Shown here: in pieces, positions 26,673 through 35,461 of the stretch
How the letters are laid out: each line of letters begins with the position of its first letter
Numbering within the stretch: the stretch's first letter is position 1
NCBI RefSeq assembly: GCF_002237555.1
Contig: NZ_CP022540.1
Span: forward strand, 1,302,001-1,366,000
DNA from: Antarctobacter heliothermus
GTDB taxonomy: Bacteria; Pseudomonadota; Alphaproteobacteria; Rhodobacterales; Rhodobacteraceae
Length of the DNA stretch: 64,000 bases
Direction of reading: 5' to 3'
Program-made: the position numbers and the translations under genes
Notes under the pieces: generated by a model
Database searches by the model: none
The model's input: the letters and a program-made list of their open reading frames with translations, nothing else
Told to the model about the DNA's origin: nothing

Positions 26673-27989
26673 TCAGAGGTCCAGCGCCTCCGCCCCCAGA
26701 TAGGCGGGTGCCAGCAGCAGGCGCCGGTATCGGCCCAGCGGAAAGCGCGGAGGTGGGGTCGATAACCAGTCCGGCCCTTCCACGGTTGTGCCCAGAATAG
26801 TGTCGGCGACCAACCGTCCAGCATAAGACCCCATGGCGACCCCGTTGCCATGGTAGCCCATCGCCGCGAACAGGCCGGTCTGATCCGGTATCGCACCCAC
26901 AAACGGCACAAGATTGCGCATCAGGCAGACAAGGCCAGACCATTCATGTGTAATCTCAACCTGCGCCCAGGCCGGGAACATCCGCGCAAAGTTGCGTCGG
27001 ATGCGGCAGGACAGGCGTGCTTGCGCCGCTGGGGTCGCGCGCAGTCCGCCACGCATTCCAAACAGGAACCGACCGTCCGGCAGCAGGCGGAAATAGTGCA
27101 ACAGAAACCGCGTGTCATAAGCCATTTGCGCCGACCACCAGCCTGCCGCCTGTTGCTCGGCCTTGGTCAAGGGCCGGGTGACAATGACACAGGATTGGGC
27201 GGGCAGGGTTCGCGCGCGCAGCCACGGGGGCATGTCCTCATGACTGTATCCGTTGGTGGCCAGGATCACGGTGTCCGCCGTGACCCGCCCTCGCGAGGTT
27301 TCGATATGCCAACGACCGCCCTCACGCTGCAGCCCGGTTGCGGGGCTGTGTGCATAGAGGGTCGCGCCTGCATCTTGCGCGGCCTGAGCGAGACCGGTGT
27401 GGTATTTGCGCGGATTCAGGGCAAAGCCGATGGGCAGGGTCATGCCGCCTTGCCACGGCCCGCCCAAGCCTCTGTCTTGCAGGTCCTGCGCGGTGTGAAT
27501 GTCTGGCACCACACCATAGGTCTTGGCGATGTCCTCGACCTCGGTCTTAAGCCTTTCAAAGGCGCGCGGCTTGTGGGCCAGCAGGGTTTCCCCCTGCGAA
27601 TGCCGATCCACGTCCCACCGATGACGGTCGATCAACGTGCCCACATGGTCCACCGCCGCCATTTCGGCCTTGGCCCACTGAAGCGGCGCGTCCGGCCCGA
27701 AACGGTTGCGCAGCAAGGCGTCGGGGGCTTTGGACCCGCCGAGACAACAAAAACCACCGTTGCGCCCCGATGCGCCCCACCCAGCATGTTCTGCCTCCAA
27801 GACAGTGACGGAGACCCCCGCTTGGGACAGGCGCAGCGCGGCGTTGAGACCGGTAAAGCCGCCACCGATCACCGCGACGTCTCTGCTTTGGCCGGATTCC
27901 AGTTGCGGCCAGCTTTGGGGCGGGACGGTGTCAGCCCAAAAGCAGGGCCCCTGCGGCCCGTAGGCCGCAGGCTCAAACAAACGGGTCAC
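26673..27989 (-). CDS. FAD-dependent amine oxidoreductase, gamma-glutamylputrescine-oxidase-like
   Basis: 438 residues of the DAO family. The FAD-binding dinucleotide motif DVAVIGGGFTGLNAALRLSQ is at about residue 35-55, followed by VTVLEAEHAGWGASGRNGGF and near the C-terminus GLFAAMGYHGNGVAMGSYAG. It resembles PuuB, which oxidises gamma-glutamylputrescine. It is the last gene of the polyamine ABC operon (start overlaps the permease stop by four bases), so a role in polyamine breakdown fits well. No glutamylpolyamine synthetase gene is seen here. Confidence 0.88.
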   Translation of the reverse strand: MTRLFEPAAYGPQGPCFWADTVPPQSWPQLESGQSRDVAVIGGGFTGLNAALRLSQAGVSVTVLEAEHAGWGASGRNGGFCCLGGSKAPDALLRNRFGPDAPLQWAKAEMAAVDHVGTLIDRHRWDVDRHSQGETLLAHKPRAFERLKTEVEDIAKTYGVVPDIHTAQDLQDRGLGGPWQGGMTLPIGFALNPRKYHTGLAQAAQDAGATLYAHSPATGLQREGGRWHIETSRGRVTADTVILATNGYSHEDMPPWLRARTLPAQSCVIVTRPLTKAEQQAAGWWSAQMAYDTRFLLHYFRLLPDGRFLFGMRGGLRATPAAQARLSCRIRRNFARMFPAWAQVEITHEWSGLVCLMRNLVPFVGAIPDQTGLFAAMGYHGNGVAMGSYAGRLVADTILGTTVEGPDWLSTPPPRFPLGRYRRLLLAPAYLGAEALDL

Positions 27990-28804
27990 GCGGTACGTTG
28001 GGCGGCTTGTTCCTCGCGCAAGCGCTGGACAGAGGCGCGTTTGGTGATCAACGAGGCAGAGATCACACCCACGGTCACAATACCGATCAGGATGGTCGAA
28101 AGAGCGTTGATTTCGGGGCTGACGCCAAGGCGAACAGCGGAAAAAACCTTGATCGGCAGGGTCGTTGCGCCGGGGCCGGTGGTAAAGCTGGCGATCACCA
28201 GATCGTCCAGCGAAAGGGTAAAGGCCAGCAGCCAGCCAGAGACCACAGCGGGCGCGATGATCGGCAGGGTGATCAACGTAAAGCTTTCAAACGGCGATGC
28301 CCCGAGATCCAGTGCCGCCTCTTCCAATGCCTGATCAAAGGTGCTGAGCCGCGAGGATACGACGACAGACACATAGCACATGGAAAAGGTCGTATGCGCC
28401 AGCACAACCGTCAGCACCCCACGGTCCAGTCCCAACCCGATGAACAGCAGGAGCAGCGACAGGCCCGTGATCACCTCTGGCATAACGAGCGGTGCGTAGA
28501 TCATGCCGGAAAACAAAGTGCGTCCGGGAAAGCGCCCGGCGCGGACCATGACATAGGCCGCCATTGTCCCCAGCACGGTCGCAATCGAGGAGGAAAAGAA
28601 CGCAACCTTCAGCGTGACCCATGCCGCATCAAGGAACTCCTCGTTCTGCAACAGCTCGCCGTACCACTTGGTCGAGAACCCGGCCCAGACCGTCACCAGC
28701 CGGCTTTCGTTGAAGGAATAGACCACCAGCAAGACCATCGGCAGATAGAGAAAGGCAAAGCCAAGGGTCAGAGAGGTGGCATTGAACCACGAAAACCGTC
28801 TCAT
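27986..28804 (-). CDS. Polyamine ABC transporter permease, PotC/PotI-like
   Basis: 272 residues with six membrane helices. The EAA-type loop EEAALDLGASPFESFTLITLP near the end is where permeases contact the ATPase. It follows the typical PotC/PotI start FLYLPMVLLVVYSFNES. Partner of the permease encoded just upstream; the start at 28804 overlaps that gene's stop by four bases, and the stop overlaps the oxidoreductase start by four bases. Confidence 0.94.
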   Translation of the reverse strand: MRRFSWFNATSLTLGFAFLYLPMVLLVVYSFNESRLVTVWAGFSTKWYGELLQNEEFLDAAWVTLKVAFFSSSIATVLGTMAAYVMVRAGRFPGRTLFSGMIYAPLVMPEVITGLSLLLLFIGLGLDRGVLTVVLAHTTFSMCYVSVVVSSRLSTFDQALEEAALDLGASPFESFTLITLPIIAPAVVSGWLLAFTLSLDDLVIASFTTGPGATTLPIKVFSAVRLGVSPEINALSTILIGIVTVGVISASLITKRASVQRLREEQAAQRTA

Positions 28805-29691
28805 TTCTCGGCCTCCCGGGCTTTTTCCTCGGACCGTTGAAACAGCACGATCGGGATGATCAGGATCAGCAGCAGCACAACCGCCACCGCCGAGGCCACC
28901 GGCCAGTCGCGGTTGGAAAAGAACTCTTCCCACAGAACCTTGCCGATCATCAGCGTATCCGACCCACCCAACAGAGAGGGGATTACAAATTCGCCGATGG
29001 TCGGGATGAATACCAGAAAACAGCCGGCGATGATGCCGTTTCGTGACAGCGGGATGGTGACCAGCCAAAAGGCCGCAAACCGGGTCGATCCCAGATCCTC
29101 TGCCGCCTCCAGCAGGCTTTCGTCCAGCTTTTCCAATGCCGCATAGATTGGCAGGATCATGAACGGCAGATAGGTGTAAACGATCCCGATGTAGACCGCC
29201 CAGTTGGTGTTGAGGATGGTCAGTGGTTCCGAAATCACCCCGATCCCCAACAGGAATTGGTTCAGCACACCTTCGGTCGACAGAATGCCAATCCACGAAT
29301 AGACCCGGATCAGGAAGCTGGTCCAGAATGGCAGGATCACCAGCATCAGCAGGGTCGGACGCCATTCCTGCGGCGCGCGGGCCATGGCATAGGCCACTGG
29401 ATAGCCCACAAACAGCGTCACGACGGTCGAAATCAGAGCGATGCGCAGAGAGCTGAGGTAGGCTTTCCAATAGAGGTCGTCGGTGGTCAGAAAGGTGAAA
29501 TTCTCAATATCGAGGCCGGAGAAGAAAGTGCGCACCCCGGCCCAACCTTCGTTCCAGTCCAGTTGCGGGGCGTAGGGTGGTCGCGCCAGCGCGTAGTCCG
29601 ACAGCGAGATCTTTATCACGATGATGAAGGGCACCAGAAACAGCGCCAGCAGCCACAGATAGGGGACAGTGATCAGGACCGCGCGGCGCAT
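28801..29691 (-). CDS. Polyamine ABC transporter permease, PotB/PotH-like
   Basis: 296 residues with six membrane helices: FLVPFIIVIKISLSDYALA at the N-terminus, FWTSFLIRVYSWIGIL in the middle and the EAA loop LLEAAEDLGSTRFAAFWLVT. This is the first permease of a putrescine/spermidine importer. The start at 29691 overlaps the ATPase stop (ATGA), so translation is coupled. Confidence 0.94.
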   Translation of the reverse strand: MRRAVLITVPYLWLLALFLVPFIIVIKISLSDYALARPPYAPQLDWNEGWAGVRTFFSGLDIENFTFLTTDDLYWKAYLSSLRIALISTVVTLFVGYPVAYAMARAPQEWRPTLLMLVILPFWTSFLIRVYSWIGILSTEGVLNQFLLGIGVISEPLTILNTNWAVYIGIVYTYLPFMILPIYAALEKLDESLLEAAEDLGSTRFAAFWLVTIPLSRNGIIAGCFLVFIPTIGEFVIPSLLGGSDTLMIGKVLWEEFFSNRDWPVASAVAVVLLLILIIPIVLFQRSEEKAREAEK

Positions 29692-31112
29692 CACTCGTCC
29701 TTCAGCACGACGCCGGCGGTCGCTGTAAAGCTCAACCAGACCTCGTCTTCCCAAGTGATGTCGCGACGCGCGATACGGCGGGTGTTGGCGGCCTGCGCCT
29801 TGATCATCGTGCCGCCCTCGATCTCGACATGATAGGTCGAGATGTTGCCAAGGTAGGCGATGTCGATGACTTTACCGCGCAGCGTATTGGGGGCGACGGG
29901 GCGTTCCTTGGCGATGCTGACTTTCTCCGGCCGCAGGGACAGGACGACCGATTGCCCGGCCATTGCCGGATCGCCATTGGCGGCAATCACCGGCGACTGG
30001 CCGTCGGCCCAATGGATTGCAAGCCCACCGGCAGGAACGTTGGGGGCGGATGGCAAGGGCGCAGGCTGTTCCGGCGCGGGGGACGGCGCAGGTGCAGCAG
30101 GTGTTCCTGCTTCTGCTTCAGACGGGGGCGGCAGACGGCGCTGTTCATCGTCGATCCACTTGCCAAAGATCGGGCTCAGCACACGGTCGTGCAGGACGCG
30201 GCCCATGTCATTGGGTTGCGGAGCGGTTTTTTGTGCCGCGACGGGCGCGTCCGGTTCGACCATAGGAGTAGGCGGCGGCGCGGGGGTCGGCTCCGACGTC
30301 TGTTCCACGGCCTTTTCGGGAGCAGGGGGGCGGGCCTCGGCGGTGCCGCGGATCAGGTTCACGTCGCCGATGAAATCGGCCACATAGACAGAGTTCGGCG
30401 CCTCGTAGATCACGTCCGGCGTCGACACCTGTGCGATCTTGCCTTCGTTCATCACCGCCACGCGGGTGGCGACGGTCATCGCCTCTTCCTGATCGTGGGT
30501 CACGATGATGAAGGTGGTGCCGGTCTTTTCCTGAATGTCCATCAGTTCAAATTGCGTTTCTTCGCGCAGCTTGCGGTCCAGCGCGCCCAGCGGCTCATCC
30601 AGCAACAGCAGCTTGGGGGCCTTGGCCAGTGACCGGGCCAGCGCCACGCGCTGTCGCTGTCCGCCAGAGATCTGGTGCGGCTTGCGGGCGGAAAATCGTT
30701 CCAGCCGGGTCAGACGCAGCATCTCCTGCACGCGGGCGTGCACCTCATCCTTGGGCTTTTTCTCACGCCGCAGACCAAAGGCGATGTTGTCGTAGACGGA
30801 AAGATGCGGGAAGAGCGCGTAGCTTTGGAACATCATGTTCACTGCGCGCTTGTTCGGCGGCACATGGGCGATGTCGCGCCCGTCCAGCAGGATCTGGCCT
30901 TCTGTCGGTTCCTCGAACCCGGCTAACATCCGCATCAGGGTGGTTTTGCCGCAACCCGATGGTCCGAGCAGGGCAAAGAACTCACGTTCGAAAATATCCT
31001 GGGTCAGGTCGTCGATGGCGGTGAAGTCGCCAAATCTCTTGGTCACGCCCTTGAACTGAATGAGCGGTTTCGCCGCCGGGTCATTCCACGGGGCAAAAAC
31101 GGGTTCGGCCAT
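29691..31112 (-). CDS. Polyamine ABC transporter ATPase with a long Pro/Ala-rich insert
   Basis: 473 residues, about 100 longer than usual PotA/PotG proteins. Walker A GPSGCGKT is at residues 50-57, the signature SGGQRQRVALARSLA at about 149, Walker B LLLLDEP near 168-174 and the H-loop VTHDQEEAMTVA at about 204. The normal TOBE domain with LSLRPEKVSI begins near 391. Between residues about 260 and 362 lies an extra segment rich in Pro, Ala and Glu (TSEPTPAPPPTPMVEP) with a short ordered-looking core (MGRVLHDRVLSPIFGKWIDD). This insert is the notable oddity; the ATPase itself looks intact. Confidence 0.93.
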   Translation of the reverse strand: MAEPVFAPWNDPAAKPLIQFKGVTKRFGDFTAIDDLTQDIFEREFFALLGPSGCGKTTLMRMLAGFEEPTEGQILLDGRDIAHVPPNKRAVNMMFQSYALFPHLSVYDNIAFGLRREKKPKDEVHARVQEMLRLTRLERFSARKPHQISGGQRQRVALARSLAKAPKLLLLDEPLGALDRKLREETQFELMDIQEKTGTTFIIVTHDQEEAMTVATRVAVMNEGKIAQVSTPDVIYEAPNSVYVADFIGDVNLIRGTAEARPPAPEKAVEQTSEPTPAPPPTPMVEPDAPVAAQKTAPQPNDMGRVLHDRVLSPIFGKWIDDEQRRLPPPSEAEAGTPAAPAPSPAPEQPAPLPSAPNVPAGGLAIHWADGQSPVIAANGDPAMAGQSVVLSLRPEKVSIAKERPVAPNTLRGKVIDIAYLGNISTYHVEIEGGTMIKAQAANTRRIARRDITWEDEVWLSFTATAGVVLKDE

Positions 31113-31169
31113 AGTATCTCACCACGCAATGAGTGGGACCGCGCCGGGGTGGCGCGGTCCGGGAAGGGC

Positions 31170-32255
31170 TCAGGTGCCCGACTTGATCTTGGTCCACAGA
31201 CGCGTGACGACGCGCTGTACCTTCGGCGGATAAGGCGTGGTGGTGAACGTGTTGTTCATCGCCGCGGCATCCGGATAGATCGCCGGATCGCCGATCACAT
31301 CTTCTTCAAGGAGTTCCTGCGACGCCTTGTTGCCGTTGGCGTAGTAGACGTAGTTCGACGCCGCTGCCATGTTCTGCGCATCCATGATGAAGTTCAAAAA
31401 GGCATGGGCGGCATCTGGGTTGGGCGCGTCGACCGGGATCGCCATCTGGTCGAACCACATTTGCGCACCCTCGTCCGGTGCATAATAGCCGATCACGACG
31501 CCATTGTCCGCCTCTGCTGCGCGATCCCGCGCCTGCAGCACGTCACCGGACCAACCTACGGCCACGCAGATGTCACCATTGGCCAGCGCGTTGATGTATT
31601 CAGAGCTGTGGAACTTCTGGATGTGGGGACGAAGCGGGCCAAGCACCTCTTCGGCGCGGGCAATCACCTCTGGGTCATGGCTGTCGGGGTCCAGACCAAG
31701 ATAATTCAGTGCGGCCGGGATCATCTCTGCCGGGGCGTCCAGCATGTGGATGCCGCAGGCGGCCAGCTTTTCAGCATTCTCTGGCTTGAAGATCAGATCC
31801 CAAGAGGTGATCGGCGCATCGTCCCCAAGGATTTCCTTGACCTTGGGTTCGTTCACGCCAAGCCCGGTGGTGCCCCACATGTAGTTGATGGCGTATTCGT
31901 TTCCGGGGTCGTATTTGGCGGTGCGGTCCGCGATTACGTCCCACATGTTTTCGATGTTCGGCAGCTTGGACTTGTCCAGCGGTTGGAACGCCCCGGCCGA
32001 AATCTGACGCTGCAGGAAGGTGCCCGTGGGCACCACAACGTCATAGCCTGACCCACCGGCCAGCATCTTGGTTTCCAGCACTTCGTTGCTGTCAAAGACG
32101 TCATAGATCAGGTCGATGCCGGTTTCGGTCTCGAACTTTTCAAGCAGGGCTTCGTCGATGTAATCAGACCAGTTGTAGACGCGTACTTCGTCAGCGGCAG
32201 CCAAACCGGCGGCCAGCGCGAGTGACGTCGTCAGTGTCACTAGGGTTTTGGTCAT
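31170..32255 (-). CDS. Polyamine-binding periplasmic protein, PotF/PotD-like
   Basis: 361 residues with a signal peptide (LVTLTTSLALAAGLAAA). The mature start DEVRVYNWSDYIDEALLEKF and the following GIDLIYDVFDSNEVLETKML are hallmarks of PotD/PotF. It captures putrescine or spermidine in the periplasm for the ABC importer encoded downstream (57-base gap, then ATPase, two permeases and oxidase). The ATG at 32255 follows GGGAGAA and gives the signal peptide directly. The promoter region carries the palindrome at 32302-32319. Confidence 0.95.
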   Translation of the reverse strand: MTKTLVTLTTSLALAAGLAAADEVRVYNWSDYIDEALLEKFETETGIDLIYDVFDSNEVLETKMLAGGSGYDVVVPTGTFLQRQISAGAFQPLDKSKLPNIENMWDVIADRTAKYDPGNEYAINYMWGTTGLGVNEPKVKEILGDDAPITSWDLIFKPENAEKLAACGIHMLDAPAEMIPAALNYLGLDPDSHDPEVIARAEEVLGPLRPHIQKFHSSEYINALANGDICVAVGWSGDVLQARDRAAEADNGVVIGYYAPDEGAQMWFDQMAIPVDAPNPDAAHAFLNFIMDAQNMAAASNYVYYANGNKASQELLEEDVIGDPAIYPDAAAMNNTFTTTPYPPKVQRVVTRLWTKIKSGT

Positions 32256-32301
32256 GTCGTTCTCCCGTTGGTGTCGGGGGGTCTTTTTGCGCCCCGTCCC
32301 C

Positions 32302-32319
32302 AATTTTTGATCATAAGTT
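32302..32319. promoter_or_regulatory. Putative GntR operator, polyamine importer side
   Basis: AATTTTTGATCATAAGTT is an 18-base imperfect palindrome (7 of 9 positions pair) centred on GATC. It shares the core TTTGATCATA with the site at 33239-33256 in front of the aminotransferase. It lies about 50 bases before the binding-protein gene. Confidence 0.6.
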
Positions 32320-32406
32320 GCGCCGTCGTGCAACATGCGCGATGGTTCCACGGCCAGATGTCCTGCGCAAGGGATGGTCGAAACGGATGAGCCTAGGGGA
32401 ATGGCG

Positions 32407-33069
32407 ATGGCGGAAAATGTGGCAGAGGTGACGTCGCAGGCCGGGTTGCCCGCGCATGAACAAGTTTACAGGTCGCTACGCGAAGCCGTGTTGTTCGGGG
32501 CGCTTGCTCCCGGAGAACCCGTGACGATTCAGGGCCTTGTCGAGAGATTGGGCGCAGGAATGACGCCGGTGCGCGAGGCGATCCGCCGACTGACCGCCGA
32601 GGGTGCGTTACAGGCGATGGGGAATCGGCGCATACAGGTGCCGGTGCTGACGGCCGCGCTGGTCGAAGAGTTGACCGAGGTGAGGCTTGCGTTGGAACCT
32701 CGACTGGCGATGCGGGCCGCAGACCGGGCCAATGCAGAGGATGTGGCGCGGTTGACTGCGATCGACGCGCACCTGGATCGGGCGATCCAGCGCGGGGATA
32801 TTGAGAGCTATCTGCGTGAAAACCATAGATTTCACACTTGTCTAAACGATATGGCCGATGCCCCGATCATGACCGCTCTTGCGGATTCTCTGTGGCTGCG
32901 GTTCGGGCCGTCGTTGCGGGTGGTCTGCGGACAAGTTGGTACGCGACACCTGCCGGACTGCCACAAGGATCTTGTCCGGGCATTGGCGGCGGGGGACGGC
33001 GCTCTGGCGGCGCGCGCTATCGAAGAAGATCTCGTGCAGGGAATGGACGTTGTCCTGAACAGTCTTTGA
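32407..33069 (+). CDS. GntR family (FCD) transcriptional regulator
   Basis: 220 residues. The winged helix is EQVYRSLREAVLFGALAPGE followed by GMTPVREAIRRLTAEGAL and the wing MGNRRIQVP. The C-terminal FCD ligand domain has VEELTEVRLALEPRLAMRAA and ENHRFHTCLN. It lies between the polyamine importer operon and the aminotransferase and probably controls both through the shared palindrome, with a polyamine or a catabolite as ligand. The ATG at 32407 has AGGGG at a good distance; ATGs at 32401 and 32374 are alternatives. Confidence 0.9.
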   Translation: MAENVAEVTSQAGLPAHEQVYRSLREAVLFGALAPGEPVTIQGLVERLGAGMTPVREAIRRLTAEGALQAMGNRRIQVPVLTAALVEELTEVRLALEPRLAMRAADRANAEDVARLTAIDAHLDRAIQRGDIESYLRENHRFHTCLNDMADAPIMTALADSLWLRFGPSLRVVCGQVGTRHLPDCHKDLVRALAAGDGALAARAIEEDLVQGMDVVLNSL

Positions 33070-33190
33070 CGTTGCGCGGGCGCTGTCGTTGCCGAAATCG
33101 CCCGGTAAGGCGGGGCTTGCGCGGTAATGGCGGTGGCCGGAATGGATGGGTGTGGCCGGTCGCCGATTCTGCGGAACAGCACCTTGGCTA

Positions 33191-33222
33191 CAGGCCCTGC
33201 AAGGCGGGGCTTGCAGGGCCTG
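33191..33222. repeat. 13-bp perfect inverted repeat before the aminotransferase gene
   Basis: CAGGCCCTGCAAG and CTTGCAGGGCCTG flank a six-base GCGGGG loop. The inner 14 bases AAGGCGGGGCTTGC also occur at 33107-33120. No T tract follows, so it may be a weak terminator for the GntR gene, a leader hairpin or a small repeat. Confidence 0.6.
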
Positions 33223-33238
33223 ATTCGATTGACTTCCC

Positions 33239-33256
33239 ATAATTTGATCATATTCT
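33239..33256. promoter_or_regulatory. Putative GntR operator, aminotransferase side
   Basis: ATAATTTGATCATATTCT is an imperfect palindrome around GATC sharing TTTGATCATA with the site before the polyamine-binding protein. It lies about 30 bases before the aminotransferase ATG. Confidence 0.6.
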
Positions 33257-33283
33257 GCGATCTACCATTTTCGGAGGCCCCGC

Positions 33284-34684
33284 ATGACGATCCTGACCCC
33301 CAATTCACCCACCGCCGAACTTCAGGCGCTGGACGCTGCGCATCATATGCATCCGTTCACGCAAGGCGTCGAACTGGCTGAGAAAGGCGCGCGGATCATC
33401 ACGCGTGCGGATGGGTGCTGGCTGACCGACAGCGATGGCAACCGTATTCTGGACGGGATGGCGGGCCTGTGGTGTGTGAACATCGGCTACGGCCGCACCG
33501 AACTGGCCGATGCCGCGCATCGCCAGATGCTGGACCTACCGTTCTACAACACGTTTTTCCAGACCAGCCATGTGCCCGCCCTGAACCTTGCCGCAAAGCT
33601 TGCGGAATTGGCGCCCGTTGATCTGAACCACGTCTTTTTTGCCGGGTCGGGGTCAGAGGCGAACGATACGAACCTGCGCATGGTCCGCACCTACTGGCAG
33701 GAAAAGGGTCAGCCAGAGCGGCAGGTCATCATCTCGCGCTGGAACGCCTACCACGGGTCTTCTGTCGGGTCGGGGTCGCTTGGCGGCATGAAAGGCATGC
33801 ACGCACAAGGCGGTATGCCGATCCCCGGCATCCATCATATCGACCAGCCGCATTGGTGGGCAGAGGGCGGGTACAGCACCCCGGAGGCCTTTGGGCTGGA
33901 GCGCGCGCAGGCGCTGGAGACCGCGATCCTTGAGATTGGCCCGGAGAAGGTTGCCGCCTTTATTGCCGAACCCGTGCAAGGCGCCGGTGGCGTGATCATC
34001 CCGCCAGACACCTACTGGCCCGAGATCCAGCGCATCGTCGACAAATACGACATCCTGCTGATCGCGGATGAGGTCATCTGCGGATTTGGCCGCACCGGCA
34101 ACTGGTTCGGCAGTGAGACATTCGGCATCAAACCCGACATCATGACCGTCGCCAAGGGGCTGTCGTCTGGCTATCAGCCCATCGGTGCGTCGATTGTTTC
34201 GGACAAGGTCGCCAGCGTGATCGGAAACACCGAATTCAACCACGGCTACACCTATTCCGGCCACCCGGTCGCCTGCGCCGTGGCGCTGGAGAACCTGCGC
34301 ATCCTTGAAGAAGAGGGCATCGTTGAGCGCGTGCGGAATGAAACCGCGCCCTACCTGAAAGAGCGGTTCGAAAGCCTTGCCGATCACCCGCTGGTGGGCG
34401 AGGTCAAGATCGTCGGCATGATGGGCAGTCTTGCACTGACCCCGGACAAGGCGACGCGGGCGGCATTTGCTGCGGATGCTGGCACCGCCGGGTTCATTTG
34501 CCGTGAGCGTTGTTTTGCAAACAACCTGATCATGCGCCATGTGGGGGACCGCATGGTGATCTCTCCGCCGCTGGTGATTTCGAAGGAAGAAATCGACACG
34601 CTGGTGACGCGCGCACGGCTCAGCCTTGATGAGGCGCTGGAGCGGTTGCAGAAGGACGGCCTGATGCAGGCCGCCCCCGCGTGA
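33284..34684 (+). CDS. Class III aminotransferase, putrescine/omega-amino acid-pyruvate type
   Basis: 466 residues. PLP-fold motifs include GMAGLWCVNIGYGR, VFFAGSGSEANDTNLRMVR, SRWNAYHGSS, LLIADEVICGFGRTGNWFG and the PLP lysine in MTVAKGLSSGYQPIGA. This sequence type matches SpuC-like putrescine-pyruvate aminotransferases and related omega-amine transaminases. Next to a polyamine importer, a putrescine-oxidase-like gene and a shared operator, a role in putrescine breakdown to 4-aminobutanal is the best reading. The ATG at 33284 has GGAGG 8 bases upstream. Confidence 0.93.
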   Translation: MTILTPNSPTAELQALDAAHHMHPFTQGVELAEKGARIITRADGCWLTDSDGNRILDGMAGLWCVNIGYGRTELADAAHRQMLDLPFYNTFFQTSHVPALNLAAKLAELAPVDLNHVFFAGSGSEANDTNLRMVRTYWQEKGQPERQVIISRWNAYHGSSVGSGSLGGMKGMHAQGGMPIPGIHHIDQPHWWAEGGYSTPEAFGLERAQALETAILEIGPEKVAAFIAEPVQGAGGVIIPPDTYWPEIQRIVDKYDILLIADEVICGFGRTGNWFGSETFGIKPDIMTVAKGLSSGYQPIGASIVSDKVASVIGNTEFNHGYTYSGHPVACAVALENLRILEEEGIVERVRNETAPYLKERFESLADHPLVGEVKIVGMMGSLALTPDKATRAAFAADAGTAGFICRERCFANNLIMRHVGDRMVISPPLVISKEEIDTLVTRARLSLDEALERLQKDGLMQAAPA

Positions 34685-34687
34685 TCG

Positions 34688-35413
34688 TCAGGACTTGATC
34701 CAGACCTTTGCCTCCTCAAAGGAGTCGGCATCGAAAAACTTGGTCTTGGCCCCGCTCAGGCGGCCAAGCACCTTTTCCGCCAGCTTTTGCCAGCTAGAGT
34801 TGCCGATGATGGCGGCGCGGTCGATCTGGCGATAGTGGTCGCGCACCACCTTGAGGTGCTCAAGCAGCGCGGCCATGCCTTGCCAACCGTCGAAATCCCG
34901 CGCGTCGATCAACAGGCGAAAGCGGTCGTTGGCCCGGATGAAGGCGTTCAGATCCTCGGTTTCCTCGGCATAGATCGAACTGTCGAGTTGCCCGCGCAGT
35001 TGCAGGTGCAGCACCCCGTCGCCCAGATCGGTCTGGTGGATCGCGCCCAGCGATTCCGACAACCATCGCCGCGCATCGTCGGCCTCTTCCAGAGGAAAAA
35101 CCCGGACGGGGCAGGGCAGCAGAATACCCAGACCGCTGGTGGCCCGTCGAATCCACGGCCGTTGGGAAACAACGGCAAGCCGGTCAAACCCGCGCCAATG
35201 ACGCAGGCCCATACGCGCGTCGTCCAACATTGCACCCAGCGTGAAATCCTCAAAGTCCGCGTCAAAGATGACCAGAACGCGGATGCGGTCGTGATCTTCG
35301 ATGGCCTGATCAAGCGCGGGCATCAGCATCTGTTCATAGTCTATATCGGTCACGACACCGGACAGACGGACCTCATATATTCCTTTGTCGCCAATTGGTT
35401 GCACGGAAATCAT
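34688..35413 (-). CDS. Tandem STAS/SpoIIAA-like domain protein
   Basis: 241 residues that read as two copies of an about 120-residue SpoIIAA-like (STAS/SEC14-type) domain. The first has IYEVRLSGVVTDIDYEQMLM and ADFEDFTLGAMLDDARMGLR; the second has VLHLQLRGQLDSSIYAEETE and RDFDGWQGMAALLEHLKVV. Single-domain relatives are common and of unknown function. The head-to-tail arrangement suggests duplication and fusion. It lies 48 bases after the rhodanese gene on the same strand and may be expressed with it. Confidence 0.85.
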   Translation of the reverse strand: MISVQPIGDKGIYEVRLSGVVTDIDYEQMLMPALDQAIEDHDRIRVLVIFDADFEDFTLGAMLDDARMGLRHWRGFDRLAVVSQRPWIRRATSGLGILLPCPVRVFPLEEADDARRWLSESLGAIHQTDLGDGVLHLQLRGQLDSSIYAEETEDLNAFIRANDRFRLLIDARDFDGWQGMAALLEHLKVVRDHYRQIDRAAIIGNSSWQKLAEKVLGRLSGAKTKFFDADSFEEAKVWIKS

Positions 35414-35461
35414 AGCTCTCTCCTGTCTGGAATAGCGGCAGTGCCAACAGAGCCTGTCTGA

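Noticed and set aside
26850..28334. 494-residue open frame on the plus strand
   Set aside because: It lies antisense to the amine oxidoreductase and permease genes and shows no protein-like features.
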